Assembly (NCBI RefSeq): GCF_004115265.2
Contig: NC_046293.1
Coordinates: forward strand, 26,360,173 to 26,424,172
Direction: 5' to 3'
Source of the DNA: Rhinolophus ferrumequinum
Taxonomy: Eukaryota > Chordata > Mammalia > Chiroptera > Rhinolophidae
Length of the DNA: 64,000 nt
Shown here in pieces: positions 34,191 through 46,927 of this stretch. The notes beneath the pieces are model-generated. The model saw only the letters and a program-made list of their open reading frames with translations. It had not been told where the DNA came from and searched no databases. Numbering within the stretch: position 1 is the first letter of the stretch; the number at the start of each line of letters is the position of its first letter. The translations under genes and the position numbers were made by a program.

Positions 34191-36180
34191 GATAACATCA
34201 TTCAGTTATTATTCTCTTGAGAGACCAGTTTGTAAGACTATTATTTAGTATTTTATTTTATTTATTGTGGCTTTTACATAGAAAATTTTCAGTTATACTT
34301 GTTGTAAATTATATATAAGCTATACATAAAATTATCAACTTAATCCTTTCTTATATCTAACTCATGCAAGTTTGCATATATATGTTTATTTGATTTTTTG
34401 CTGGTTAAATTTTATCACTTACCTTTGTAATGTGAACAAGCTTCAGAGTGCACTTTCTGCCATCCTTGTCTTAATTTACTTTGTGTGAATTTTGGTGTGG
34501 TGATAGTTAAAGAAAGCCATTTGTAAGTTAAGTTCGTGATTTTGTTATGATAGAAAAGATTTCTTAGTTATACATCTGGACTTGAGCTTTCGTTTAAATT
34601 TCTTGGTAATATTGTACCAGGCTTTTAAAGTAGGCTTATTCCATAGAATAGAATAAAAATTACTAAGTTATCAACATACTTTAATTTTGTGAGGCACTGT
34701 AGTGAGAATTCGTATTATATTCTAGATAATTTTAGACAATTTTTAATCCATATTGAACAGCTTTCCAGAAAAATTGACAGATACCCAGATGTTAGTTTCT
34801 GCATTTAACTTTTATCTTTTATCACAAAATGTCTGGTAGAGAATTGGAGCTAACATTGTAATATTTTCCTTGTGTTGGAGTTGAATCATATACTTGTACA
34901 TACAACTGAAAAGCTTATATTAGTGATTATTTAGCAATTTTTTTCTTGTCATTATATTACATTAGGCACATTTAGAAACTTTCCTATTTTAGCATCTATA
35001 AGAAATTACATTTAAATGGTTATAATGAAGTTTTGAAATTTTTGAAGTACTTAAGTTAATGCAAACCTTTATAGTTGTCCAATTGTGTTCACTGATAGTA
35101 TAAAAAGTCACCAAAGAAAACACATCATGTACAATTCGGTAATAAGACAACTGTCAACACAGCTGGGAATGACAATGGCAGTCTCTAGTTATATTTAGAA
35201 TTGGAATTGGCCTACTGAAATTAGTTATAGATGATTCCTTGTGATGTGAAACTGACTTGAGCATGACACTATTGGCCAGCAATCAGACATTTCCATTTGG
35301 TTTTGTGAATTTTGAGACTCTAGATACTGGATTTTATTTTTGGAAAAATTAGATGCTCTGTAAGGGTTGATTCTTTGAAAGTATAATTTTCCAAAAAAAA
35401 AAAAAAAATCACCTAAAGGAAAATAAAATATAGACATGCCTAATTTAAAAAAAAAATTACAAAGGATATTTTGAAATTTTTTGAGCAGAATGGCAATCTA
35501 TGAACTATGTGTCAATACTGTGGAATGTATCTAAATCAATAGTTACGCAGAAAATACATAGTGTTAGATTCATATACTGAAAAATAAGAAAGATTGAAAA
35601 GAATCTAGAAAAAGAACTCTTGCTTTCAAGAATATGACAAACCAGGTACCTGGAAAAATTCCTCCAGTTCAAAATACATAAAAATATGGAAAAACAAGTC
35701 TTTAGCATTACTTTAAGTGCATGACCCAGATGTTAGGAAAGTTAAAAAATTTCTCAGGTGCCAAAATTGTGGGAAAGTACAAATTTTGAAAGCGAAACAA
35801 GTGTTGAAAATAAAACCTTTGGGGCATTTTCAACCTCCTTTTAAACTAGAGCTTAAGTTTTAAGTGCTTGTAGGATAAGATACCTAGCTTGGGCCTCTCC
35901 AAGACTGGAAATGAGATTGGATTCTACTAATAAACCCAGACCCCTGAAAAGCAATTCCTTAAAGGACAATGAGAAAATAGTATATGCCCAGCAAAAGGTT
36001 AAAATTAGGGGTATTTACTTCTCAACAATGACACTGAATTGAAGTAATAATGTAAAAAAGAGTTGTTGCCCTGAGAATTTCTAATAATAGCTTTGTACCC
36101 ATGTATATTTGGGACCAGCATTTGTACTACCTGTGTAGCCTTTACTATCTCTGCGGTAAAATTACAAACTAAAAATTTAA
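34191..36180 (+). pseudogene. Probable 3' UTR of the TSNAX processed pseudogene
   Basis: AT-rich sequence directly following the pseudogene stop with no repeat boundary seen. It is consistent with a retrocopied long 3' UTR. The true end and poly-A tail could not be located, and a poly-A run at about 35394-35408 could be either internal or a tail. Length is therefore uncertain. Confidence 0.4.
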
Positions 36181-36339
36181 TTTAAAGAAGTCCAAGACTG
36201 GTGGGGTACCCAGTCGGCCTCGCAAGCAAAATCAAATTGTTTTTGGCAAAGTACATTATAAACTTGACCTCAAAGTTCTACAGATAAAGTTCTAATGAAA
36301 CTGAGTTCAAGATGGAATCACAAAATATATGATGACCAG

Positions 36340-36622
36340 GAGTCATAATGTGGTATATAAAACTGAAAACAAAAAAAGAACAAGACAAACAAATAAAGGA
36401 ACAAAAACTCATAGACATAGACAATAGTTTAGGGGTTACCAGAGGGTAAGGGGGGCTCCAGAAGGTAAACGGGGTCTACTATATGGTGATGGAAAGAGAA
36501 TTGACTCTGGGTGGTGAACACACAATGTGAGATATAGATAATGTATTACAGAATTGTATACTTGAAATCTACATAACTTTACTAACAATTGTCACCCCAA
36601 TAAACTTTAATTTTAAAAAAAA
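36340..36622 (+). mobile_element. L1 LINE 3' UTR fragment
   Basis: The bat L1 tail: 'tagacaatagtttaggggtt', 'actctgggtggtgaacacac', 'cttgaaatctacataac', 'gtcaccccaataaac', then an A-rich tail. Same wording as at 28490-28707 and 56215-56335. Confidence 0.85.
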
Positions 36623-37544
36623 GCACAAACGATAAACTAAAAAATCAAACTTAGATGTTAGACCAACAGATATCAGTTAGTAATTACAGTTTATGAAAAC
36701 TCTGAGTAATGCTCTTTTCCTCCTTTCTCAAGGAAAGTTAACCAAACAGATTTTATTCATGTATCTTGTCTTTTATTTAATTATATTTCCCTGACTTCAT
36801 TAAGTATTGCAAAAATTATAGAAAATTTAGAAATTTACAGAAAACTAAAAGAAGAAAACAAAAATAATCTACAATCTTATCAATATACCTATGTATCTAT
36901 ATCTATCTTGAAATTTAACTTGAAATCAATGTTGGAACATGTTAATAATAGTTGAGTGACAAATATGTATAATCTTAACTTCTTCAGAACTTTTTGTGGT
37001 TTTAATTTTAGGTACAATGAAACTAAAATTTTATCAGAAAAAGATGGAGCTATTGATAAAAGGAACGTGTTATAATAAAACTATACCAAAACTTGCAAAA
37101 ATAGCACTAGAAGAAAACATAAAGGGAAACATATCGATTTGAGTTCACACAAATTACCAACTTATTTCTCCAAATACCACAAATTAAGTTATTTACAAAA
37201 CAGCAAATTAAGAAAAAGATTATAACATATACATGGCATAATGATAACATATAAAGTATCACAATATTGGTAAGAAAAACCATAGGCATGAAAAAATAAG
37301 AGGAAAACAAATGAATAATTTCTAAAAATTATACACCATTTGTTAATGAGTCTGTAAAAATGCTTAGCTGCATTCATAATCAAATATATGAAAATTAAAA
37401 AGATGTTTCTGGGATCAAAGTAATGACATTAAACATAATAAACTTGAATGGCTTAAAGATTGGAATAGAATGGGTATTTTTCCACTACTGAAATATTAGC
37501 TTAATATTTCTGCAGGGCCATTTATCAATTCTGGAAGGAACTTA
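36623..37544. other. Intergenic, no gene recognised
   Basis: AT-rich sequence with scattered A-runs. Nothing coding was recognised. Confidence 0.4.
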
Positions 37545-37985
37545 TAAAATTCCTCCTTATTTGAATTTCCCTTAAAGTAATTTAAGACACTGCACTCTCT
37601 ATATAGTAGTCATACTGGACTTTTCAGTTCCTGGAATGCTCTCTATTCTTCTTGCCTCAAGGCCTATGTGAATGCTACTTCACCACCTCAGATCTCTCCT
37701 GCTCACTGAACTCTCCTGCTCACTGAACTCTTAGACCATTTTCACATCTCAATCTGAACTATCTCAATCTCAGTGACATCTTCTCTACTCCCAGGACCAA
37801 GTCAGTTTATTTTCTTAGCATCTTTTAGCTTTTCTCTCCCCAAACCATAAATATAATTAAGTTATTGCTATTCATCTTGTTTTTCTACTAAAATATCTTA
37901 TCTATTACTGGGATCTTGTTTAGTACCACATCCTCAGCACCTAACAGCGTTAGTGCTCAAAAAACATTTATTGAATGAATTAAGC
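37545..37985 (+). repeat. L2 LINE 3' end remnant
   Basis: Ends with the L2 pattern 'cctcagcacctaacagcgtt' ... 'aaacatttattgaatga'. Upstream it has 'tctcctgctcactgaactc', twice in tandem. Ancient mammalian LINE. Confidence 0.65.
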
Positions 37986-38998
37986 CTTTATTTTTAGAAA
38001 TCTTTCAGGCATTAGGCTGTAAGTAGAAGGCAGTGTACGTTTGTAAGATGAGACACCCAGGGTTGGATATAAATATTCATTTTAAAAATCAGCACTTGAA
38101 ATATGTCTGTGAGGGCAAGTTTGTGTGTATGAATATATGTGTGTGTAAGAAACCCTAGAGCAGAACATTTTATACTTCACACTCACTCTATTCTGGGTCA
38201 GTTTGTGTCCTTAGCATACCTCAGTAACCATGGTAAGTCCTTTGGATCTATCCTTCTAAAAGAATCTTTAACTCTAATTGGTTCATGATTTTGCTTCATT
38301 TCAAATCAGTGGGAATGAAGACATGTTATCAGTGTTCTGATTCCTGCTCCCCCATGTAGACTCTGCTTTCTGAGCTATTTTTCACAGAACTACATCTGCT
38401 GCTATGACTACTGCTACTATACCAAACACACATCAGTGAAAAAAATAATAATAATAAACATTAGGATTTAAACAATGAAGCCAAAAGAAATCTTTTAAAG
38501 AATTAAAATTGCAAACTGAAAAGAAGCACTTCTGTCTGTCTCTAACTTCCATGTTCTAAATATCACAACTGACTATAACTTTCTTTGTTTTTGTTTCTTT
38601 TCCTTTGGGTCTTCTTGGTGAAAGGTTGCCAATGCTTCAGAAAAGTCAGGTAAAGCACAATGAAAAGTCTGATATTAGATGCTTACTCCCACAATCATCA
38701 TCTTAATAATGTCTCCATGCTGTTTTGCCTCTGGGAAGAAAAAGTTGCAGGGTAGGGAAGCTGGCTGAGCCACTGAATCTGCACGTGGGATTAAAATTCT
38801 CATTGAAAAGTGAAATTTCCTCAGATATAGTCAAAATAATAATTATGGAAGATTTTAGTGATGTCCAACAACACAGTTAAAACCAATGGAAGAACGTGGT
38901 ATGAGTGAAACAGATCTTCAGGCGTTTCTTCGCTGCATGATTCTCACAGAGCATCCATGTCTCCCCACGCCTGTCTATGGAGTTCTGAGAGGTTTCTC
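37986..38998. other. Intergenic downstream of TAS2R10
   Basis: One kilobase without gene-like features; short ATA/AAT simple repeats near 38440-38456. Confidence 0.45.
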
Positions 38999-39904
38999 TC
39001 ACACACAGCACTTTAAATGTTGTACTACCTTTGAAGAGGCTTGCTTTAGCTTGTTGTTTCCTAGAATTAGGATAAATGAGTGACCTGAGGGATAGGTGAC
39101 TGTGATTGCCATACCAAAACTAAACAGCAATTTGTTTTCTGACAGTGAAAAACATATTTCTATGGCAATGCCTATAAAATACAAGATAGAAAGGATGATA
39201 AAAGATATCAAAACTTTCATTGCTTTCACATGCACTTCTGTACTGGGGTCTCTGAAGCCTGTGACATTCAATTGCATATGCCTGTTGTGTCTCCAAAGGG
39301 AAATGGTTAATAAGAAACACGTAAACAGAGATAGTGTAAAGAGGAAAATGCCTCCTAGATTAAGCAAAATCTGGTTAGTAGAGAATTCATTTTTATTCGG
39401 ATGAACTCTGAGTGTCCACGTTGTGTTTCTGTTCATTTTATGATCATTAATAATCTTCGCAGTTGATGGAAAAGTAAGTGACCATAAAATAAGCAAGAAT
39501 CCCATTAGAAGGAGAATAATCCTATTGATTCTACCCTTCAACCAGAGAAAAATGTGGTGGGAAAAATTTGCTATCTTCAGGAAATAGAAGACGCTGAGGC
39601 TGGTGGCAAACCCGATACTTGATTGATTAATAATCACCCACGAGTAACTAATATATTCAGTTCCATTTCCAGACAAATACACATCTCGCAAGAATATCTT
39701 TAAAAGTCCATCTGTAATTATTATCCATATCAGAAAAATTCTTGAAGTAGCTAAGCCAATGAGAATCAAGCCTATTACAGAAAACTTCTTATTCTTGACA
39801 CAGTCAATGCAGTTTACAAGTACAATAAATCCATTCCCTAAAATCCCCAGTATTGATTCAGTAACTGCTATGAAAATGAGGAGTCCTTCCACTGTACTTA
39901 GCAT
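38999..39904 (-). CDS. TAS2R10: Bitter taste receptor, TAS2R10 orthologue, intact
   Basis: A single-exon receptor of 301 residues from the ATG at 39904, which aligns with human TAS2R10 MLRVVEG; an in-frame ATG nine bases upstream would add MAA. Order of matches: TESILGILGNGFIVLVNCID (TM1), ATSRIFLIWIIITDG (TM2), EYISYSWVIINQSS (TM3), [20 protein letters not shown] (TM3-TM4), NQILLNLGGIF (TM5), SLWRHNRHMQLNVTGFRD (ICL3), ISFIILSILYFIGIAIEI (TM6) and [20 protein letters not shown] (TM7). The human strychnine-contact residues Ser85 and Gln175 are retained in equivalent places. An NTT glycosylation sequon lies in the second extracellular loop. The tail ends KCCV, about nine residues shorter than human. 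TAS2R10 is broadly tuned in humans; tuning here is unknown. Confidence 0.97.
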   Translation of the reverse strand: MLSTVEGLLIFIAVTESILGILGNGFIVLVNCIDCVKNKKFSVIGLILIGLATSRIFLIWIIITDGLLKIFLRDVYLSGNGTEYISYSWVIINQSSIGFATSLSVFYFLKIANFSHHIFLWLKGRINRIILLLMGFLLILWSLTFPSTAKIINDHKMNRNTTWTLRVHPNKNEFSTNQILLNLGGIFLFTLSLFTCFLLTISLWRHNRHMQLNVTGFRDPSTEVHVKAMKVLISFIILSILYFIGIAIEICFSLSENKLLFSFGMAITVTYPSGHSFILILGNNKLKQASSKVVQHLKCCV

Positions 39905-39913
39905 AGCTGCCAA

Positions 39914-41259
39914 GCCCTAATATTGTTTCTATTACATGTATTTTAGATTACCTGCTGCAGAATGAGGTATATATATAGGCTGCTTGATGGAAGAATGATT
40001 TTCTTTTCTTTCAGTACATAAAGACTTAAAATTGTCCCAATTAATACCTTCTGATGGAACCCGAAATATCTTCTTAAAGACACTTCCAGTTACACGTATA
40101 GCCTAGAGAATGTCTCCAGCCTGAATGTTACCTACAATTTGTTAACATGTAAATGAAAGTTTGCTTCATGGATTTTACTTGTCCTCCTGGGACTATTTTG
40201 CATTTGTGAAGTAGGAGTACCAAATATACATCTATAAGAAACAAAACATGACAGAAACGAAAATTGGATTTCTTCATCTTTTTCAATATCAACATTAACA
40301 TCATCATTTATGTTAAGTTTATAATAACAGTTTAGATACATAAAGAAAAATATTGTATAAAAGAGACAAATATACAACGTGCTTACAATGAAATATCATT
40401 AAGCATAGAAACTATGAATGAAAGTCAGCAAAGTAAACACAAACAAGCAGCAAACATAGACTTTACATGGACTGCAAATTTGGAATGAACAAATGAGAAT
40501 ATCTGTAGATATAACAGCTATGTATGAACTGCTTTTAAAAAATAGAGAATGAAATTTCAAGAAGATGTAGCAATAAGAGACTGTCAAATTTGGTGACAAA
40601 ACTTCTAGAAATGAAAAATCTAAATATATGTAATGAAAATTAACCAACTACTCCAAGGAAGAGACTAATATTGACAGCCAGGATTTTAAAACTCCAAAAA
40701 TACATTGCTTATAAGAAATATATTTAATATAACTTAAATATAAAGACATACAAAGCTTGGAATTAAAATGATAGACAGACTATGCAAACATTACCCAAAA
40801 GAAATCTGTCATAGTTACAAAACCATATAAAATAGATTTAAGGTAAAAAGCAATATTAGAGAGAAAAAGGTGAAGGGCATTTTGCAATGATAAAATGCTC
40901 AATTCAGCAGGATTATATTGCAATCCTAAAATTTATGCACCAAGTAATCTAGCAAACATTTACAGAAATATAAAGAAAAAGAGGCAAACCTAAAATCGTA
41001 ATAAAAGTATTGAAAATTATAATTCAATAGCTTATAGTGCACATGGAAAAAGTCAATAAAGATAAACATCTGAACAACACAATTAATGAACTTGATATAG
41101 CCAACAATAATTTATATCCTTTTCAAATACACATAGACTATTTTTTTACCAAAATTTGCCATATGTGAGGCTATTGACTATCCCAGAAATACTAAATGAG
41201 TAAAACCTTTCAGAGTATGTTCCCTGACTACAAAATAATAAAATAAAATTCAATAATCG
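39914..41259. other. Intergenic, no gene recognised
   Basis: AT-rich region upstream of TAS2R10. No promoter element was identified; short open frames are unremarkable. Confidence 0.45.
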
Positions 41260-42190
41260 ACATCAGTAATTATCAGGGAAATGCAAGTCAGAACCACAAA
41301 GAGATATCTATCACCTTACACCTGTTAGAATGGCTATTATCAAAAAGACAAGAGATAGCAAATGCTGGTGAGGATGTAGCAAAAAGGGAACCTTTGTGCC
41401 CTTTTTGTGGGAATGTAAATTGGTACAGCCACTGTGGAAAACAGTATGGAGGTTCCTCAAAAAATTAAAACTAGAACTACCATGTGATCCAGCAATTCCA
41501 CTTATGGATATATATTCAAAGGAAATAAAAACACTATCTGGAAGAGATATCTGCACCCCCATATTCACTGCAGTATTATTCACAACAGCCAAGATATAGA
41601 AACAACCTAAGCATATGTCAACAGATGAATAGATAAATAAGAGGTGATATATATGAATACATATGAATATTATTCAGCCGTGACAAAGGTGGAAATCCTG
41701 TCTTTTATAAAAACATGGATAGAAATTTAGGACATTATGCTAAGTGAAATAAGTCTGACAGAGAAAGCCAAACGCAGTATGTTCTCACTTATATAGAGAA
41801 TCCGAAAAAGCCAAACTCATAGAGATAGAAAGTAGAATGGTGGTTTCTAAGGGGGTGGGGGATATAGGGAGATGTTAATAAAAGGATACAAACTCTCAGC
41901 TATAAGATGATCAAGTTCTGGAGATCTAATGTATAGCATAGTGACATAAGAAACAATACTGTATTATACACTTGAAAGTTTCTTAGAGACTAGATCTTAA
42001 ATGTTATCAACACACACATATACACACACTCACACACATATACAGTTACTACGTAAAAGGATGGAGATGGTTACTAATCTTATTATGGTAACCATTTTGC
42101 AATATACACAAGTATCTAATTATCACGTTATGTATTTTAAATTTCTATATATTATATGTCAATAATATTTCAACAAAGCTGGAAACATTC
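41260..42190 (+). mobile_element. L1 LINE 3' fragment
   Basis: Sense L1 ORF2 end and 3' UTR: 'gttagaatggctattatc', 'gatccagcaattccac', 'cagtattattcacaac', 'ttattcagccgtgac', 'aaataagtctgacagaga'. Frame broken; ends near a CA-rich simple repeat at 42010-42040. Confidence 0.85.
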
Positions 42191-42264
42191 AATAACAAAA
42201 AGGTAACTAGAGAAAAACGCAACTTACTGAAAATTTAAAAAAAACACTTCTAAATACTCATTGA

Positions 42265-42342
42265 GTCAAAGAAGACACTTGAAACCTATATAATTTTACT
42301 AACCGTTGTCACCCCAATAAATTTTAATTTAAAAAAAATGTG
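42265..42342 (+). mobile_element. L1 3' tail fragment
   Basis: The last part of a bat L1: 'cttgaaacctatataatttt', 'accccaataaattttaa' and an A-run. Confidence 0.8.
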
Positions 42343-44760
42343 TATAATTCAGTTAAAGCCATTCTCAAAATGGATCATAGACCTAAATGTAACAAGTAAA
42401 ACTGTAAAATTCCTAGAAGTTAACATATAAGAAAACTTTAGATGACGTGGGAATGGTAATATCTTTTTAGGTAAAACATCAAAGGCACAATCCATGAAAT
42501 AATTAATTGATAATCTGGACTTCATTAAAATTTAAAATCTCTGCTTTTAAAAGACATAGTCAAGAGAATAAAAAGATAAGCCACAGAATGGGAGAAATTA
42601 TTTGCAAAAGACATATCTGATAAGCAACTGTTATACAAATATACAAAGAACCCTTAAAACTCAACAATAAAAAAACAAACAACCAGATTAAGATATGGGC
42701 CAAAGTTTGAACATACACCTGTCATGCGGGGCAGCCTGCGGGGTCTCTGGTCCCGCTCCCCACATAAGAAGGCAGGATATGGTGAGGCCAAAAAGAAACA
42801 CCCATGGAGCCATAGATAGGGAAGTCATACTACTATATTCTCGCAGGCGACTGGGGTAGAGACACAGGAGGCAGAAGCCACATTATCCGCAACCCACTAT
42901 CCACTTGTCTCTGCCAAACAATCTCACTTGCCAGCAATCCACTTCTCTGCAATCTGCAATCCACACTCCGCCGCTTGCTAGCTCAGCCACCATCTTCTTG
43001 CTAGGCCCCCATTTTTTGCCATCCTCGCCACGGCAGTTATATTAGTGGCCAATGGCTCACTGGTTACAGTTGACGGCCAACTAGCCACAGCTGATGGCCA
43101 TCCAATCACAGTTGATGGCCATTTACTACCTGAGCCAGCACCTTTCCACGTGAGGCCAAGAAGCCCAGAAACTGTACTCCTGGCTCTGTCCACACACTCC
43201 ACCCCTACAGGGTCTCGCCTCACAATATACGCGACAAGCGTCTTCCGTGAAGGGCCCTGTGTGAGGAGCCTGGGGGTAAATGCAATATCCTGGACACAGC
43301 CAGGCTCTCTGGGCACAGCCAGGGTTTCTCAAGGCACCACCAGTCCTCTGGCCACAGCCAGACTTTCTGGGTTTCTTAGGGTACCACCAGTCTCCCCAGG
43401 CACAGCCAGTGTTCTCAGGGCACTGCCACTCTCTCTGGGCACAGCCAGACTTCCTGGACTCAGCCAGGGCTCTCAGGGCACTGCCACTCTCTCTCTATCT
43501 AGGCCTCTCAGGGTACCGTGCTGGAACAACAGCGGCTCACAGTCAAGGTGCTTACATATTCTCCATGGCGGCCGGTCAAGACACAAACGCAAACATCCGC
43601 CAGTTATACTACATAGTGGTATGTTTCCAAGCAAACAGTCAAGCGGTCCATTAAATTAGGGATAGAAGGCAATTCCCCATAGTCCATAGTCATTCGCCAG
43701 GGCTGTCCTGGGGGTGAAGGACGACCTTGACCTCACCCTCAGCTCCCACGGAGGACTCAGCAGTGTTTCCTCCTGGGATTACAAGTCCTGCATCCGGGCT
43801 GCCTCAGCAAGAACTTCCCAGCCCACAGGGCCACAATGACCTTCGCTTTCTCAGACCTCTGCTGGTTGGGGAAACGTCCACGTCTTCCCACCCCTCCACG
43901 GGGGTCCAGCTCTCCAGTAGCTGCTCCTCCTGGTCTTCCTGAGACTGAGTGTTTATATACACAAACTGCTCCACCGCCCTTCGGTAAGCTTTGGCCAAAA
44001 CCATACCCTGCTCGCTGCGCCATGTGTAGTGCAGGGGATCCCGCCGACTACGCCATGTGTTGTGCGGGGTGTCAGGCGGGGTCTGTGGGGTCTCTGGTCC
44101 CGCTCCCCACACAAGAACGCAGGATATGGCTAGGCCAAAAAGGAACACCCACGGAGCCATAGGTAGGGGAGTCATACCACTATATTCTCGCTGGCGGCTG
44201 GGTTGGAGACACAGGAAGCAGGAGCCACACAATCCACAACCTGCTGTCCACTTCTCTCTGCCAACCAACCCCACTTGCTAGCTGCAATCCACCGTGCTAA
44301 CTGCAATCCGCGCTTCCTAGTTCAGCCACCATCTTCTTGCTAGCCCCCATTTTCCTGCTAACGTAGCCACAGCAGTTATATTAGTGGCCAATGGCTCACT
44401 GGCTACAGCTGACAGCCAACTAGCCACAGCTGATGGCCATCCAATCACAATTGATGGCCATTTACTACCTGAGTGAGCACCTTTCCACGTGAGGGCAAGA
44501 GCCTGGAAACTGCACTCCTGTCTCTGTCCCCACAGCTATCAAGCCATGAAAAGACATAGAGGAATCTTAAATATTTAAAAAAGACTGCTAGGTGAGAAAA
44601 GTCAATCTGAAAAGGCTATATACTGTATGACCCCAACTACATGACAGTCCATAAAAAGACAAAACTATGGAGACAATAAAAAGATCAGTGGTTAAAATGG
44701 GGAGGGGGTGGTTAGAAAGATTTGAGGATTTTTAGAATTCTATAGCTTTAATAACTTATA
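42343..44760 (+). mobile_element. Older L1 fragment, interrupted by an LTR element
   Basis: L1 ORF2 wording runs 42343-42719 ('gcaaaagacatatctgataa') and resumes at 44535-44760 ('ctatcaagccatgaaaaga', 'aaagatcagtggtt'). The two parts flank the LTR element 42720-44534. The L1 segment expected between them is missing, so a deletion accompanied or followed the insertion. Confidence 0.75.
42720..44534 (-). mobile_element. LTR retrovirus-like element with two LTRs, fossil
   Basis: Two same-orientation LTRs, 42720-43196 and 44070-44534, enclose about 870 bases. They share 'ggagcgggaccagagacc'-type ends and TG...CA borders. Minus orientation is favoured because, on that strand, a purine-rich tract (GTAGGGGTGGAG) abuts the 43196 LTR, and repeated CAGCTG/CCAAT-like motifs and an AATATAA box precede the middle of the LTR. 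No gag, pol or env was recognised in the short, partly tandem-repetitive interior. Broken and internally deleted; family not assigned; mid-age. Confidence 0.75.
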
Positions 44761-46140
44761 TAATTTGTGTTCATTGATTTGAATATTTCAATTTTTTTTT
44801 TCTCGTTAAGGGAGCATTTTATTTTAGCATCTTTACCAAAGCCCTCTGATTTTCTCTATTCTCTCTTCAAAGAAAATTCACTTCTAGTATTACCACACAA
44901 ACTAAGATGCAAATGTCCAATACTAGCATAAAGAGAATTTCCATTTTACCAGGAACCAAAAGTTTATGCAAAGTAGATAAAGCTTTCATGGTAAATAAAT
45001 GTCAGGCATTAGAATACTACTTTGGAAGGAAAATTTTAAAGTAACTTAAAAAAAACATTCAACAGAGTCATGATCTATGCAGAAACTTGGAAATCACCTA
45101 AATAGCTTTATAAAAAGAGCCATTGTTAATATTTGGTTATATAACTCTTAACTTTTACATGTTTTTTTGAGAAACACATAGGACATATTGTTCTGTAATA
45201 ATTCCTCACTAATAAATATGTAATTGTCATTTTCACAAATTAATAATATTCTCTTCTGTCATGATTTTTCTAAAAGAGTCAATTATTTTTATTTTGATTC
45301 TTTAATAATTCCCCTTCTCTTGAAGTTTAAGATGTTTTCAATTGTACACTGCCGGGTTTCTCAATACACACATTCACATTTGGGACTGCATAATTCTTTG
45401 CCCTAGGAAGCTGTCCTACCTGTAGCATGCTTGGCAGCACCCCTGACCTCTACCCACAAGATGCCAGTAGCACCTCCCAAGTTGTGAAAACCAAAAATGT
45501 CTCCAGACATTGACAAATGTCCCTGAGGAGCAAAAATCAACTTAGTTGAGAACCACTGACACTCTACTTCCATTCCTATATTGATAAACAATTATGTGTA
45601 TGTGTGTTTGCAAATATTTATGTCACTTTCTTTACATTAAAGCACGTAGGCAATAGTTTAAAAACTATGACCCAAAAATGTTGACAATAGGTCAAAACTA
45701 TACATATCTTAAACAAATTACATCCTCCTATAAAACTACACATATTCTTGCTTTCCAAAATGATATAATAATTCTAGTACAAATGGAATGGATACTAAAA
45801 TTAAATACATACTAGATCACAAAAGAAGTCCTTATAAGTTTTGAAAGATCCACATGCAGACCATATTCTTAATGTTGTTGGGCAACACATAATTACATTA
45901 TATAAGTGAGAAAAATTCATTAGTAAAATCCTGACAAATTTGTATAAAAATAAGATACAACATTATTTTCTAAGTATACAAAAAATAAAATAATACAGGA
46001 AAACACATGCAACTGAATGGCCTAGAAATGACCTATCCAAACTGAAAAGATTTAACTGAGAGATAAAAATGGAACTTTTGGATAAAAGAACAGAAATAAT
46101 GTGTTTCTGAATTGGGAAACAAAAATTGTAAGTAGAATTC
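44761..46140. other. Intergenic, MER5A only
   Basis: Apart from the MER5A copy at 45349-45560, only AT-rich unassigned DNA was seen. Confidence 0.45.
45349..45560 (-). mobile_element. MER5A-like hAT-Charlie MITE
   Basis: In reverse complement it reads 'cagtggttctcaactaagtt', 'ggacatttgtcaatgtctgg' and 'ggtgctactggcatcttgtg', the MER5A order. Ancient eutherian hAT element. Confidence 0.85.
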
Positions 46141-46927
46141 CAGTCAAGATGGCAGAGTAGGTAAATGCTATGCTTCCCTTATCTCATAACCACAACAAAA
46201 TTACAACTACACTACAAAACAATCATCATTGAGAATTGCCTGAAACCTTGCTGAAATGAAGCCCTGAAACTAAGGACTTGCAGAAGAAGCCACCTCGAGA
46301 CTGGTAGGAGGGGCAGTGACACGAAACAGGCTGGTCCCACACCCACATGTGACCATTAAAATTCAGGAGAGATATCTCAGCTGTGGAGGTCCCCCACAAA
46401 GGAGCAAGGAGTCCCAGTGTTACACCAGGCTCCCCAGCCCAGGGTTCCAGTACTGGGGAGATAAGTCCCCATAATTTCTGGTTGTGAATTATCTCAGCAG
46501 AGATTATGGTTGAGTGAGACACAGGGCAGCTGGAGTCCCAGCCATTCTTTTTAAAGGTACCACGTGCAGACTTACCCCCGGGATCACTGGCTCTGAACTC
46601 TAGCACTGGGGCAGCAGCTGGAGAGGAAACAGGGACATATAGGAGGGAACTCAAGTTGTCTGCTGTCAGGGTAAGGGCTGGGGGGCAACTTTCTCCTGGA
46701 GGGAGAAGGTGGTGGAAATCATAGTTTCTTTGTTGAGCCCTCCCCTTTCCTGGTGTGCAGACTCAGGCAGATGCCATATCTGCTAACGCCATTCCTTTGC
46801 CATGCCCTGGTGATTCTGAGAAACCCCCCACACCCCAACCCACCCAACTTTCAGGCACAACCAAGCCACTTCCAGTAGCTTTTTTGTACAAACTGCCTGC
46901 TTTGGCTCACGCTTCATACTTTCCTAG
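46141..46927 (+). mobile_element. L1 LINE 5' end (5' UTR), truncated at 3' side
   Basis: Starts with the L1 5' signature 'cagtcaagatggcagagtag', then 'cattgagaattgcctgaaac', 'ggaggtcccccacaaagg'. Part of it is repeated in inverted orientation within 58840-60380. It ends at the border of an LTR at 46928. It should hold an L1 internal promoter; no ORF1 is present here. Confidence 0.75.

Noticed and set aside
41396-41599. Open frames at 41311-41599 on both strands
   Set aside because: L1 ORF2 remnant and its antisense shadow.
43045-44281. Several GC-rich open frames between 43.0 and 44.3 kb on both strands
   Set aside because: They lie in LTR and interior sequence of a fossil LTR element and resemble no host or viral gene that I know.
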